Of a stretch of DNA of 64,000 nt, positions 43,617 through 51,302 are shown piece by piece. This DNA is from DATHXC01 sp035459965 (GTDB taxonomy: Bacteria > Pseudomonadota > Gammaproteobacteria > Burkholderiales > Methylophilaceae). Location of the stretch: positions 186,001-250,000 of the forward strand of contig DATHXC010000004.1 in assembly GCA_035459965.1 (NCBI GenBank), written 5' to 3'. The translations under genes and the position numbers were made by a program. Within the stretch, counting starts at the first letter, position 1. Every line of letters begins with the position of its first letter. A model generated the notes under the pieces. It saw nothing but the letters and a program-made list of their open reading frames with translations. It was not told the DNA's origin and made no database searches.

Positions 43617-44396
43617 ATGGAAAAGTGTTTTGTAATGCAGCCATTTGATGGCGGACTTTTTGACAAAAGGTATGAAGACACTTTTTCAAAAGCTATCCTT
43701 GAGGCTGGACTTGAGCCTTATCGTGTTGATCAAGATCCAAAAGTGAGTATACCTATTCAAGATATTGAATCTGGTATTAAAGACTCCAGGATTTGCTTTG
43801 CAGAAATTACGCAAGATAATCCTAATGTTTGGTTTGAGCTAGGCTTTGCTATAGCCTCAGGTAAAGAGGTCATTTTGGTTTGTTCAGCGGAACGTACAAC
43901 TAAATTTCCATTCGATATACAGCACCGTTCAATCATTAGATATAAAGTTGAATCCGCTAGTGATTTTGATAATTTGCGAAAACAAATCACGACGAAAATA
44001 AAAGCATACCTTCATCGGGAAGAAAATCTCCCAAAGATTTCTGAACTCGCAAAGCTTAATAAAGTTGAAGGTTTGGATCAGCATGAAATAGTATTGCTTG
44101 CAGCTCTTGCGGAAAATTTAGAACATCCAGAGGATCATGCAAGCGCATATCAGGTTAAACGAGATATGGAAAGAAGTGGATTTACAAAAGTAGCAACAAC
44201 GCTTGCCGTAAAAAGCTTAATTCAAAAAGAGCTAATTACATATGATAGGTATCAAGATTATGAAAGTGGCGGAGAGTACTACACAGGCTACGTTTTTACA
44301 GATAGTGGTTGGGCATGGGTTTTAGAAAATCAAAGTATGTTTCTTTTAAAGCAACCAGTTCAAGTCAGTGATTCTGACGATGTAATACCATTTTAG
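43617..44396 (+). CDS. Nucleoside-deoxyribosyltransferase/TIR-like domain protein, possible defence gene
   Basis: 259 aa. The N-terminal Rossmann-like domain (about 1-130) begins CFVMQPFDGG. It has DIESGIKDSRICFAEITQDN and NPNVWFELGFAIASGKEVILV, with a candidate catalytic Glu74, the pattern of nucleoside 2-deoxyribosyltransferase/TIR-like proteins that cleave N-glycosidic bonds. The C-terminal half (about 150-240) looks like a winged-helix region (ASAYQVKRDMERSGFTKVATTLAVKSL). The DNA is markedly AT-rich compared with aspS and apt on either side, with unlike codon use. It interrupts a housekeeping operon by small gaps (14 and 22 bp). I infer horizontal acquisition. An antiphage or nucleotide-salvage role is possible but unproven. 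Confidence 0.7.
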   Translation: MEKCFVMQPFDGGLFDKRYEDTFSKAILEAGLEPYRVDQDPKVSIPIQDIESGIKDSRICFAEITQDNPNVWFELGFAIASGKEVILVCSAERTTKFPFDIQHRSIIRYKVESASDFDNLRKQITTKIKAYLHREENLPKISELAKLNKVEGLDQHEIVLLAALAENLEHPEDHASAYQVKRDMERSGFTKVATTLAVKSLIQKELITYDRYQDYESGGEYYTGYVFTDSGWAWVLENQSMFLLKQPVQVSDSDDVIPF

Positions 44397-44418
44397 TTTG
44401 CCGACGATATTAAGTTAG

Positions 44419-44949
44419 ATGTCACCTATAAAATCTCTAATCCGTACCATCCCGCATTACCCCAAACAAGGCATCCAGTTCCGCGATATCACGACCTTGC
44501 TGAAAGACCCCGTTGGGTTTCGCATTGTGATTGATGAACTGGCCAAGCAGTATTCTGGCAAGAAAGTCGACAAGATTGCAGGAGTTGAGGCGCGTGGTTT
44601 TATCATTGGCTCGGCGCTGGCTTATAAGCTGGGGGTGGGTTTTGTGCCTATCCGCAAACAGGGCAAGCTGCCTGCTGAAACGGTCGGCCATGATTATGAG
44701 CTTGAGTACGGCGCTGACCGCGTGGAAATCCATACCGATGCCATCGCCCGAGGTGAGCAGGTGTTGCTGGTGGATGACCTGATTGCCACAGGTGGTACGG
44801 CAGAAGCAGCGGCTGCCCTGATAGGCAAGCTGGGCGGTGATGTGGTGGCATGTGCTTTTGTGATCGACCTGCCGGATTTGGGTGGCAGTGAACGTTTGCG
44901 CCAGCAAGGCTACCAAGTGTATTCACTGTGTGAGTTTGAGGGCGAGTAA
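44419..44949 (+). CDS. apt: Adenine phosphoribosyltransferase
   Basis: 176 aa. It makes AMP from adenine and PRPP. The PRPP loop VLLVDDLIATGGTAEAA (about 115-131) is intact, as are the N-terminal IRTIPHYPKQGIQFRDITTLL and GVEARGFIIGSALAYKLG. Length is normal. The start ATG lacks a good ribosome site. The upstream AT-rich gene may supply the transcript, or an original aspS-apt readthrough was interrupted by it. Confidence 0.95.
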   Translation: MSPIKSLIRTIPHYPKQGIQFRDITTLLKDPVGFRIVIDELAKQYSGKKVDKIAGVEARGFIIGSALAYKLGVGFVPIRKQGKLPAETVGHDYELEYGADRVEIHTDAIARGEQVLLVDDLIATGGTAEAAAALIGKLGGDVVACAFVIDLPDLGGSERLRQQGYQVYSLCEFEGE

Positions 44950-44976
44950 ATCGCATCGGTGCTAGGGGTGCTTCTA

Positions 44977-45072
44977 GAAAGTCAAGTTTCTAAGTAAGGC
45001 AAGGCGCGAGTAAAAAATTGCGACGCCGCATATAAGTAATATGTTAGGAGTAATTTTTTTGAGCAACGCGGC
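44977..45072 (+). repeat. REP-like imperfect inverted repeat before nudB
   Basis: Between apt and nudB an imperfect inverted repeat has arms containing GAGTAAAAAATTGCGACGCC and GGAGTAATTTTTTTGAGCAA around a central ATATAAGTAATAT. The right end touches the nudB ATG without an intervening ribosome site; AGGAG is 21 bp upstream. It looks like a dispersed palindromic unit rather than a terminator. Other copies should exist elsewhere in the genome if so. Confidence 0.5.
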
Positions 45073-45555
45073 ATGACAACGAAAATTGAGTTTCTAGAAG
45101 TACCCCGTTATAAAACGCCGGTTTCGGTGATGGTCTTGATCTACACTACTGACTTAAAAGTATTGTTGATCGAGCGTGCTGATAAAGCTGGATTCTGGCA
45201 ATCCGTCACTGGTAGCGTGGAAGCGGAAGATGCTACGCTAAGTGACACGGCAGTGCGTGAAGTGTTGGAAGAGACTGGCCTGCAAGCCAATCACTACGCG
45301 CTCGCTGACTGGCAGGTAGCTCATGAGTATGAGATTTATGAGCACTGGCGCTACCGCTATGCACCGGGTGTCACGCAGAATATCGAGCATCTTTTCGGGC
45401 TGGAATTACCCGCGCCTGTTGATGTCCAACTCGCACCTGATGAACATGTGCGCTATGAGTGGGTAGATTGGCGAGAGGCGGCCAAGCGTGTTTTTTCGTG
45501 GACGAATGTAGAGGCTCTGCGTAAGCTGGGCGAGCGACACAATCTTACTTTGTAA
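45073..45555 (+). CDS. nudB: Dihydroneopterin triphosphate diphosphatase (Nudix)
   Basis: 160 aa. The Nudix box is GSVEAEDATLSDTAVREVLEETGL (landmarks GSVEAE and REVLEETG at about 55-72), and PVSVMVLIYTTDLKVLLIERADKAGFWQSVTG resembles NudB, as does RYAPGVTQNIEHLFGL. It removes pyrophosphate from dihydroneopterin triphosphate in folate synthesis. The ATG follows a palindromic repeat directly and has no adjacent Shine-Dalgarno sequence, which is odd. nadA starts 19 bp downstream. Confidence 0.88.
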   Translation: MTTKIEFLEVPRYKTPVSVMVLIYTTDLKVLLIERADKAGFWQSVTGSVEAEDATLSDTAVREVLEETGLQANHYALADWQVAHEYEIYEHWRYRYAPGVTQNIEHLFGLELPAPVDVQLAPDEHVRYEWVDWREAAKRVFSWTNVEALRKLGERHNLTL

Positions 45556-45574
45556 TCTTTAAAAGATCATCGAT

Positions 45575-46699
45575 ATGGTAGAAACTTTAGAAAAACCCAT
45601 CATCAAATCGGCGCCAATCAAGTTCGAGCGCTTCCAGGCTACGCAAGAGGCTGAGCTGCAGGCACGCATCATTGCGGCCAAGCAAAAGCTCGGCAAAAAG
45701 CTGGTAATTCTGGGCCATCATTACCAGCAGGAAAGCGTGTATCGCCATGCCGATTACACTGGCGACTCGCTCAAGCTGTCGCGCTTTGCAGCTGAGACGG
45801 ATGCGCAATATATCGTGTTCCTGGGTGTGCATTTCATGGCGGAGGTAGCCGATATCCTGTCGCGCCCTGAGCAGATCGCAATCTTGCCTGACTTGTCCGC
45901 AGGTTGCTCCATGGCCGATATGGCCAATCTGGCCAAGGTTGAGCGCTCACGCCGAGAGCTATCGAAAGTGCTGGATTTTGATGCGACTATTACACCCATT
46001 ACCTACATCAATTCTGCGGCAGACCTGAAAGCTTTCTGTGGTGAGCATGGCGGTATCGTGTGCACCTCGACCAACGCGACCAAGATTATCGAATGGGGCT
46101 TCAAGCAGCGCGAAAAAGTGTTGTTCTTCCCGGACCAGAACCTGGGTCGCTGGAGCGGTCACAAGATGGGCATTCCACTCGAACAGATGCCGGTATGGGA
46201 CCCAGACCAGCCTATGGGCGGCCTGACTGAAGAGCAGATCAGGAGTGCGAAGATTCTGCTGTGGAAAGGCCACTGCGCAGTGCACCAGATGTTCCGCGAG
46301 CAGAACATCATCAATTTCCGCCGTGAGCACCCTGAAGGTTTGGTGATTTCACACCCTGAGGCGCCGTTCGAAGTGTGCGTGCAATCTGACTATGTGGGCT
46401 CTACCGAATATATCCTCAAGACTGTGAGTGATGCGCCAAGTGGCACACGCTGGCTGGTGGGCACGGAGTTAAATCTGGTGAATCGCCTGGCAGAACAGAT
46501 GAAGCCGCAAGGTAAGATCGTGCAGTTCATGTCGCACGTGGTATGTGAGTGTTCCACCATGGCGCGTATCGATCCCCAGCATTTAGCCTGGACGCTGGAG
46601 AACTTGGTTGAGGGTAACGTGGTCAATCAGATCAAGGTGCCGGAAGCCGAGGCCAAATTAGCTAAATTGACGCTTGAGCGCATGCTGCAGGCGTCTTAA
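45575..46699 (+). CDS. nadA: Quinolinate synthase
   Basis: 374 aa. A [4Fe-4S] enzyme condensing iminoaspartate with dihydroxyacetone phosphate to quinolinate in NAD synthesis. GHHYQQESVYRHADYTGDSL is near the start. The three cluster cysteines fall in AGCSMADMANL, GGIVCTSTNATKI and VVCECSTMARIDP. HPEAPFEVC and STEYILKTV are also conserved. The neighbouring nudB and EEP genes are in the same direction with small gaps. Confidence 0.95.
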   Translation: MVETLEKPIIKSAPIKFERFQATQEAELQARIIAAKQKLGKKLVILGHHYQQESVYRHADYTGDSLKLSRFAAETDAQYIVFLGVHFMAEVADILSRPEQIAILPDLSAGCSMADMANLAKVERSRRELSKVLDFDATITPITYINSAADLKAFCGEHGGIVCTSTNATKIIEWGFKQREKVLFFPDQNLGRWSGHKMGIPLEQMPVWDPDQPMGGLTEEQIRSAKILLWKGHCAVHQMFREQNIINFRREHPEGLVISHPEAPFEVCVQSDYVGSTEYILKTVSDAPSGTRWLVGTELNLVNRLAEQMKPQGKIVQFMSHVVCECSTMARIDPQHLAWTLENLVEGNVVNQIKVPEAEAKLAKLTLERMLQAS

Positions 46700-46773
46700 G
46701 CAAGGCATAAATCTAAACAATAGCGCGGCCAAGCGCTAATCGCGTGCAGCTGGCGTTCTGAAAAAAGAAGCGA

Positions 46774-47523
46774 ATGAACAGAAGCCTACGCATTGCCACC
46801 TACAACATCCACAAAGGTCTCAGCAGCTTCAATGCACGCCTGGTGCTGGATGAGCAGCGCAAGCTGATACGCCATCTGCATGCCGATATCGTGTTTCTGC
46901 AAGAGGTGCGCGGCGCGCATAGCCGACATAGTGGCTTATTCAGCGGTGGCCAATATGAGTTTTTAGCCGACAGCATCTGGTCCGATTTCGCCTATGGCAA
47001 AAATGCTGTGCAATCCGACGGCCATCACGGCAATGCCATCCTTTCCAAATACCCGATCGCTAAATGGGAAAACGAAGACATCTCTGCCCATGTTACCGAA
47101 CAACGCGGCCTGTTGCATTGCGAGATCGCCATTCCGGGCTGGGATCAGCATCTGCATTGCATCTGTGTGCATCTTGGCCTGTTTTCCCACTGGCGCAGCC
47201 AGCAGCTGGCATCGCTGAAAGCCCGCATCCACAAGATGGTGCCGGCCAATGCACCATTGATTATTGCCGGCGACTTTAATGACTGGCGGCAGAAAGTCGG
47301 TACCACGCTGGCCAGCGACCTGAACCTGAGGGAAGTATTCGAGCATGCGAATGGCAAGCCCGCACGTAGCTTTCCTTCCATCATGCCGCTGTTCAGGCTG
47401 GACCGTATCTATACCCGCGGTTTTCATGTGCAGCATAGCCAGGTGCATGGCGGTTTGCGCTTCGGCAACGCTTCCGACCATGCTGCGCTTTCTGCGGTGA
47501 TGGTGAGGGATGTGCCTGCATGA
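46774..47523 (+). CDS. Endonuclease/exonuclease/phosphatase family protein
   Basis: 249 aa. The EEP fold begins LRIATYNIHKGL, with the metal-binding glutamate in VFLQEVRG, HHGNAILSKYPI, IAGDFNDWR and the C-terminal catalytic SDHAALSA. In betaproteobacteria this gene is regularly found just before clsB, and its stop overlaps the clsB start here (ATGA). Whether it acts on nucleic acid or a phospholipid head group is not known to me. Confidence 0.9.
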   Translation: MNRSLRIATYNIHKGLSSFNARLVLDEQRKLIRHLHADIVFLQEVRGAHSRHSGLFSGGQYEFLADSIWSDFAYGKNAVQSDGHHGNAILSKYPIAKWENEDISAHVTEQRGLLHCEIAIPGWDQHLHCICVHLGLFSHWRSQQLASLKARIHKMVPANAPLIIAGDFNDWRQKVGTTLASDLNLREVFEHANGKPARSFPSIMPLFRLDRIYTRGFHVQHSQVHGGLRFGNASDHAALSAVMVRDVPA

Positions 47524-48674
47524 ACCACTATATTGATGGCAACCACATCACCTTGTTACGCAATGGGACTGAATTCTTCCCGGCGTTAGAGGCGGCCATC
47601 AATGCAGCGCAATATGAAGTCCATGTGCAGACCTATATCTATGCTGAGGACGAGACTGGCATCCGCATAGGCAATGCGCTGAAAAACGCCGCAAAACGCG
47701 GTGTGATCGTCAACCTGATGCTGGACGGTTTTGGCAGCAAGGATTTATCTAAAGGCTATGTTCAGGAGCTTGAGGAGGATGGTGTCACCGTCCTTTTTTT
47801 TCGCCCGAAAATATCGCCCTGGACACTCAAGCGTAACCGCTTGCGCCGCCTGCACCGCAAGGTTTCCGTGATTGATGGCGCTGTTGCGTTCGTGGGCGGC
47901 ATCAATATTATCGATGACCAGAATTGCCCCGGAAATAATGCGCCCAGGGTTGATTACGCTGTGCGCGTAGAAGGCATGCTGGTGTCTTATATATTGGGGA
48001 GTGCACGCAGCCTGTGGCGGCGCATTTCTTGGGCGCATCTCAACCCGGCGCATTCAAGCTGGGTGCCTAAGCCAGTCTTGCCTGATACCAGTTTATCCAT
48101 GCGCGCCATGTTCGTGGTGCGCGATAACGTGCTGCATAGACGTGATATCGAGCAGGCGTATATGCGGCTGATTAACAAGGCAAGTTATGAAATCATTATT
48201 GCCAGTGCTTACTTTGTACCCGGCCGCAAATTCCGCCAGGCACTGCTGATGGCTAGCAACCGCGGAGTAAAGGTGAAGTTGCTGCTGCAAGGCCGTATGG
48301 AGAATATGCTGATGATCGCCACCCACGCGTTTTACAGCGATTTTTTGCGTCACGGTATCGAGATATACGAATACAAAAAGAGCTTTATGCATAGCAAAGT
48401 CGCCGTGGTTGATGACCAGTGGGCGACGGTAGGTTCATCCAATATGGATCCGTTCAGCCTGCTTTTGGCACGCGAAGCCAATGTGTTTGTTGATGATAAG
48501 CAGTTTGCCACTGAACTCAGGCAAGACCTCGATCTGGCCATTGACCAAGGTGCAGTGCAGATAAGACCTGAAGATTGGGAGCATGGCCATATCTTCAAAA
48601 GAACTTTATCTTGGGTGGTTTTCAGCTTAGTGCGCTTTATATTGGGCGTGGTTGGCTACCCAAAAAATCACTGA
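47520..48674 (+). CDS. clsB: Cardiolipin synthase B
   Basis: A phospholipase D superfamily enzyme of 384 aa with two HKD motifs: LHRKVSVIDGAVAFVGG (about 114-130) and MHSKVAVVDDQWATVGSSNMD (landmark MHSKVAVVDD about 290). It has no N-terminal membrane helices, as expected for ClsB rather than ClsA. It forms cardiolipin or phosphatidylglycerol from membrane lipids. It is translationally coupled to the EEP gene and followed by tRNA-Thr. Confidence 0.92.
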   Translation: MNHYIDGNHITLLRNGTEFFPALEAAINAAQYEVHVQTYIYAEDETGIRIGNALKNAAKRGVIVNLMLDGFGSKDLSKGYVQELEEDGVTVLFFRPKISPWTLKRNRLRRLHRKVSVIDGAVAFVGGINIIDDQNCPGNNAPRVDYAVRVEGMLVSYILGSARSLWRRISWAHLNPAHSSWVPKPVLPDTSLSMRAMFVVRDNVLHRRDIEQAYMRLINKASYEIIIASAYFVPGRKFRQALLMASNRGVKVKLLLQGRMENMLMIATHAFYSDFLRHGIEIYEYKKSFMHSKVAVVDDQWATVGSSNMDPFSLLLAREANVFVDDKQFATELRQDLDLAIDQGAVQIRPEDWEHGHIFKRTLSWVVFSLVRFILGVVGYPKNH

Positions 48675-48744
48675 TTCAGGCCGATATTTACTCTTAAGGT
48701 ATCCAAATTTTATAATGTGATTCAGTTGGTTTAATTTCATTATC

Positions 48745-48817
48745 GCCGGTGTAGCTCATTTGGTAGAGCAGCGCATTCGTAATGCGAAGGTCACCAGTTC
48801 GATTCCGGTCATCGGCA
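48745..48817 (+). tRNA. thrT-CGU: tRNA-Thr (anticodon CGU)
   Basis: A 73-nt cloverleaf. The acceptor GCCGGTG pairs with CATCGGC, the D arm is GCTC...GAGC, the anticodon loop TTCGTAA gives CGU, and the T loop is TTCGATT. The 3' end reads ACCG, so CCA is not fully encoded. The T stem ACCAG/CCGGT has an A-C mismatch, and the anticodon stem has the G27-A43 mismatch also seen in E. coli thrW as I recall it. Overall sequence is very close to bacterial tRNA-Thr(CGU). Confidence 0.93.
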
Positions 48818-48869
48818 CCGCTACTTACTTAATACTTCATATATATTTCATTTCTTAGCAAAAAATGAA

Positions 48870-48891
48870 AACGCCCTATTTCTAGGGCGTT
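48870..48891 (-). terminator. Terminator of PEP-CTERM gene (possibly bidirectional)
   Basis: Perfect arms AACGCCCTA and TAGGGCGTT with a 4-nt loop. On the minus strand the stem is followed by TTCATTTTTTGC, 22 bp after the stop of the PEP-CTERM gene. On the plus strand it may also stop the tRNA transcript, though its U-run there is weak. Confidence 0.8.
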
Positions 48892-48912
48892 ATTATGCTT
48901 AAGACTTAAAGC

Positions 48913-49443
48913 CTAGCCAATTCTGCGACGACGAGCAATAACGCCCATCAGACCAAGACCAGCCAACATCATTGCATAGCTTTCTGGCTCAGGAACAGCA
49001 GCTGTTAAAGTGATGTTGCCATTATAAGAGCTGATGCCTGATTGCGTACCCATCACTTTAAGAAAGTAACCACCAGCAAGTGCATCACTGGTTAAATACC
49101 CAAATGACAATTTTGCAATAGGTGAAAATACATCACCTGTTGCTACTAAAGAGTTGACGCCAGTGCTGGAGCCTGAATAAAGATTGAAGCTAGTGAATTT
49201 AATGCCTGTATCACTGGTGCCGCTAAGCGTAGCTACCAAGTCGCGGTAAGGTGTAATTTCAAGATTAATAATATCTGAGAAGCTAGCAAGTGCTATTGGA
49301 TTGGAGCTGAACTGATACTGTTCTGCAAATGCTGATGGGTTTGAGTCGGGGGTAGTAGCGATTGTTTCTGCCTGTGCATTGATTGTTGCGAATGCGGTTA
49401 AACCTAGTGCCAATACAAGTGCTTTAACGGAAAACGTTTTCAT
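48913..49443 (-). CDS. PEP-CTERM sorting domain protein, unknown function
   Basis: 176 aa. Signal peptide MKTFSVKALVLALGLTAFATINAQA, a Ser/Thr/Gly-rich beta-type body, then VPEPESYAMMLAGLGLMGVIARRRR, of which VPEPESYAMMLAG is the sorting motif. The body (YRDLVATLSGTSDTGIKFTSFNLYSG...GGYFLKVMG) resembles the FxDxF-type PEP-CTERM proteins in length and style; the short FSDIINLEITP segment may be the variant motif. Export and exosortase processing are inferred. A long upstream region with several inverted repeats precedes it. Confidence 0.85.
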   Translation of the reverse strand: MKTFSVKALVLALGLTAFATINAQAETIATTPDSNPSAFAEQYQFSSNPIALASFSDIINLEITPYRDLVATLSGTSDTGIKFTSFNLYSGSSTGVNSLVATGDVFSPIAKLSFGYLTSDALAGGYFLKVMGTQSGISSYNGNITLTAAVPEPESYAMMLAGLGLMGVIARRRRIG

Positions 49444-49579
49444 ATTTAATCTTTCGATAAATTTATTTCATTAAGGGAAAATTTAGTTAAAAAATAACTA
49501 AATTGATATCAACTAGATTTCCTTTTACACATTCAAAAACGTTTAAGAATGTGTCCCTTTAGGGAAATCAATATTTCTA

Positions 49580-49676
49580 TGAATAATTTTATCGACATCG
49601 CATTAGACATGGCATCAATCTTTATGGATATAGTCCATTCGGACTAATGTGCCTAGATGTCGATAAAAATTATTCA
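49580..49676. repeat. 97-bp imperfect inverted repeat
   Basis: Arms TGAATAATTTTATCGACATC and GATGTCGATAAAAATTATTCA pair over 20 positions with one bulge. CATTAG (49601-49606) and CTAATG (49643-49648) extend the stem inwards. The loop contains the perfect palindrome TAGTCC-ATTC-GGACTA. It could be a small mobile palindromic element (MITE-like) or a large regulatory stem in the PEP-CTERM leader. Confidence 0.6.
49631..49646. promoter_or_regulatory. TAGTCCATTCGGACTA palindrome upstream of PEP-CTERM gene
   Basis: A perfect 6+4+6 dyad about 190 bp before the PEP-CTERM start. It is shared in the same orientation, including flanking TATAGTCCATTC, with the copy at 56406-56421 upstream of the third PEP-CTERM gene. 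A transcription-factor site is the simplest reading. Confidence 0.5.
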
Positions 49677-49690
49677 GAATAAATAAAAAA

Positions 49691-49710
49691 GCACCCGAAT
49701 TAACGGGTGC
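49691..49710 (-). terminator. Intrinsic terminator with no adjacent gene
   Basis: Arms GCACCCG and CGGGTGC with a 6-nt loop. On the minus strand the stem is followed directly by TTTTTTATTT, a textbook U-tract. The nearest upstream minus-strand coding end is 265 bp away, so it ends either a long 3' UTR or a separate small RNA. Confidence 0.8.
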
Positions 49711-49870
49711 TGTAAGGATTAAAACACCCGGGGGAGAGTGAGTTAATACAGCCGTGAAACTGAGTTCTTCACAACTGAATGCTCATCATATTGATTGTAG
49801 GTGTTTAAAGATGTGGGCTAATTGATGAATAGTTTGTAGGTAGTTGCTGACAAAGCGCCTAGATCAAGAT
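49691..49870 (-). ncRNA. Candidate small RNA ending at the orphan terminator
   Basis: This is inferred only from the strong minus-strand terminator without a nearby gene. Just upstream on that strand is a C-rich single-stranded-looking segment, CTCTCCCCCGGG, of the kind that can pair with Shine-Dalgarno sequences. No good promoter could be fixed, so the 5' end is a guess. The alternative is the long 3' UTR of the 50-aa gene. Confidence 0.25.
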
Positions 49871-49975
49871 GGCTAAATTTAAGTCTCAGTTTTTAAAATT
49901 AACTGTTTAACATCAAAGATATAAGTAGTTTCTTTTTGGAGGGTTTGCGATTGATCTTGATTTGGATTAGATTGC

Positions 49976-50128
49976 TTACTGCAAAAATAACAAATAAATC
50001 ATCAAGCCAAAATAGAGCAAAGCGAAGATTGCTACTATCCAGAATACTTTAAGCATATTGTGATTGATGGTGGCGAGCTTGTTATTTACGCCTTCTAGTT
50101 GCTGGATGAGTAAGTCCTGTTTATCCAT
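49976..50128 (-). CDS. Small membrane protein of 50 aa
   Basis: The frame starts ATG GAT AAA CAG with an excellent AAAGGA 6 bp upstream. It encodes MDKQDLLIQQLEGVNNKL, a hydrophilic coiled-coil-like head, then a single membrane helix VFWIVAIFALLYFGLMIYLL and a short end. Too short for default gene finders. The layout (helical head with heptad-like L/V spacing plus one transmembrane helix) is that of small membrane-anchored accessory proteins. I recognise no family. The strong ribosome site and clear amphipathic/hydrophobic organisation argue it is real. Confidence 0.65.
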   Translation of the reverse strand: MDKQDLLIQQLEGVNNKLATINHNMLKVFWIVAIFALLYFGLMIYLLFLQ

Positions 50129-50164
50129 GTCGATTCCTTTGTATGATTGCTAAAAGAGTCATCA

Positions 50165-50368
50165 TCAGCAGTTAAAACAGCGGATTTCTATCGCCGTCTG
50201 CATCTGCAAAATCAAGTAATTCGTAGGGTCGGCCACATAGGCCGGGCCTTTCATTAGCGCAATGATCAAGCAGGCTATGCCTATCACCATGACAAATGTC
50301 CAGTGCAAAATAATTAGGCTGATTACAAAAAACAGCAACAATTTGAAATCATGCGCACTCATATCCAT
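50165..50368 (-). CDS. Hypothetical small membrane protein
   Basis: 67 aa from ATG 50368 (a TTG at 50428 would add 20 residues). Two hydrophobic helices (LLLFFVISLIILHWTFVMVIGIACLIIALM as one long stretch, residues about 10-39) are followed by PAYVADPTNYLILQMQTAIEIRCFNC. No family recognised and no good ribosome site. The next minus-strand gene, the 50-aa protein, starts 37 bp further on. It may be a decayed fragment. Confidence 0.4.
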   Translation of the reverse strand: MDMSAHDFKLLLFFVISLIILHWTFVMVIGIACLIIALMKGPAYVADPTNYLILQMQTAIEIRCFNC

Positions 50369-50428
50369 GCAGTAATAGGCTATCGCAGTGAACAGCAAAG
50401 GTAGGGTAGTGCCTGCCAGTGTAATCAA

Positions 50429-50959
50429 GTGTATTTTGCGCAGTACCAGCTACTCTAAATCTATATGCGGATTGTCTAAAGCCGGGTATTTTTTTGAGGA
50501 ATTCCATGCTAGTTACAGATATGGCTTATGGTCTGTGCTGTATAAATTCATGGTAAATGTTGCGGTGCTTAATGCATTCAGCACTGGTTTTATCTGCGCA
50601 ATATTCCTTCAATTTACAAAAACAGGTATTGGCCACCACCTCATCAAGCGTAAAGCAGCTTTTTTGCGCGGTCCGACTGTTTTTTTTCATGCAGATTTAA
50701 AGGTTGGTTGTAGTCGTTGGCCATGCTGTGTCCTATTCATGCAGATTTTATCTGGATAATTTTAGCTAACCATACGACCTGAGATGCTGGAGATTGTTCT
50801 TACAACGACGTACTTTTTTAAAGCTACATTGAGTAGAGTCAATTTTTTCCTACATGAATATAGGACAAACCCTTATGCCATGTGCTTGGGCTTTGCTCTT
50901 TAATGGTATATCGGGTCTGCTTTTAACGCCCGTTTTGCTAATCATGACAGGAGATACAC
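50429..50959. other. Region without recognisable gene
   Basis: Open frames here (including one of 123 codons on the plus strand) show no family features, signal peptide or ribosome site. The DNA is AT-rich with short repeated words such as CATGCAGATTT. It probably includes the promoter of the small secreted protein that starts at 50960. I see nothing else in it. Confidence 0.5.
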
Positions 50960-51232
50960 ATGCGTAAATTCATACTATTAATAGGTTCAACCATGGTGTG
51001 GGGTTTCAGCAATTTAACGCTCGCTGACACGATTACAGACGATTCAACCAATACCTATGCACCGTCCAAGCAGTACAACGAAAAGCTACATCAGAAGCCT
51101 GTTGCAGAGGATGCTAACAGTGGCTCGGATATGAGCACCACTAAAGAAAAGACTACTACACATAAAAAGCATAAATCCAGTAAGAAAAATACGGATTCCA
51201 GTAGCGATGCTTCAACTACGAAAACGCAGTAG
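50960..51232 (+). CDS. Small secreted Ser/Thr/Lys-rich protein
   Basis: 90 aa. Signal peptide MRKFILLIGSTMVWGFSNLTLA, then a low-complexity hydrophilic chain rich in Ser, Thr, Lys and Asp (STTKEKTTTHKKHKSSKKN) that is probably disordered. AGGAGA 7 bp before ATG supports expression. It begins a run of four small plus-strand genes. No family recognised. Confidence 0.62.
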   Translation: MRKFILLIGSTMVWGFSNLTLADTITDDSTNTYAPSKQYNEKLHQKPVAEDANSGSDMSTTKEKTTTHKKHKSSKKNTDSSSDASTTKTQ

Positions 51233-51302
51233 TTAATTAAGTGCATACAGCCGTGCTATCTGATTAGCATGGTTGCATGCACTTTGATTTTTGGAGAACG
51301 AT

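Larger units (their letters stand above)
49444..49975. other. Gene-free region rich in inverted repeats
   Basis: I find no convincing protein gene. From left to right the region holds an ACACATTC/GAATGTGT hairpin (49527-49554), a 97-bp inverted repeat with an inner TAGTCC palindrome (49580-49676), a strong minus-strand terminator (49691-49710) and an AT-rich stretch without coding signal. It separates the PEP-CTERM gene from two small membrane-protein genes. Confidence 0.6.

Noticed and set aside
42761..43681. 306-codon open frame on the minus strand opposite aspS
   Set aside because: It lies antisense to a full-length, strongly conserved aspartyl-tRNA synthetase and shows no domain of its own. 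It is a codon-bias shadow, as are similar antisense frames at 41843-42370 and 56640-57284.
43617..44396. Full multi-gene defence island around the NDT/TIR-like gene
   Set aside because: Only one foreign-looking gene is present. The flanking genes are ordinary housekeeping genes, and no integrase, helicase or restriction gene is nearby.
50388..50759. 123-codon plus-strand open frame
   Set aside because: No ribosome site, no recognisable domain, odd amino-acid composition, and it overlaps the small membrane ORF on the other strand.
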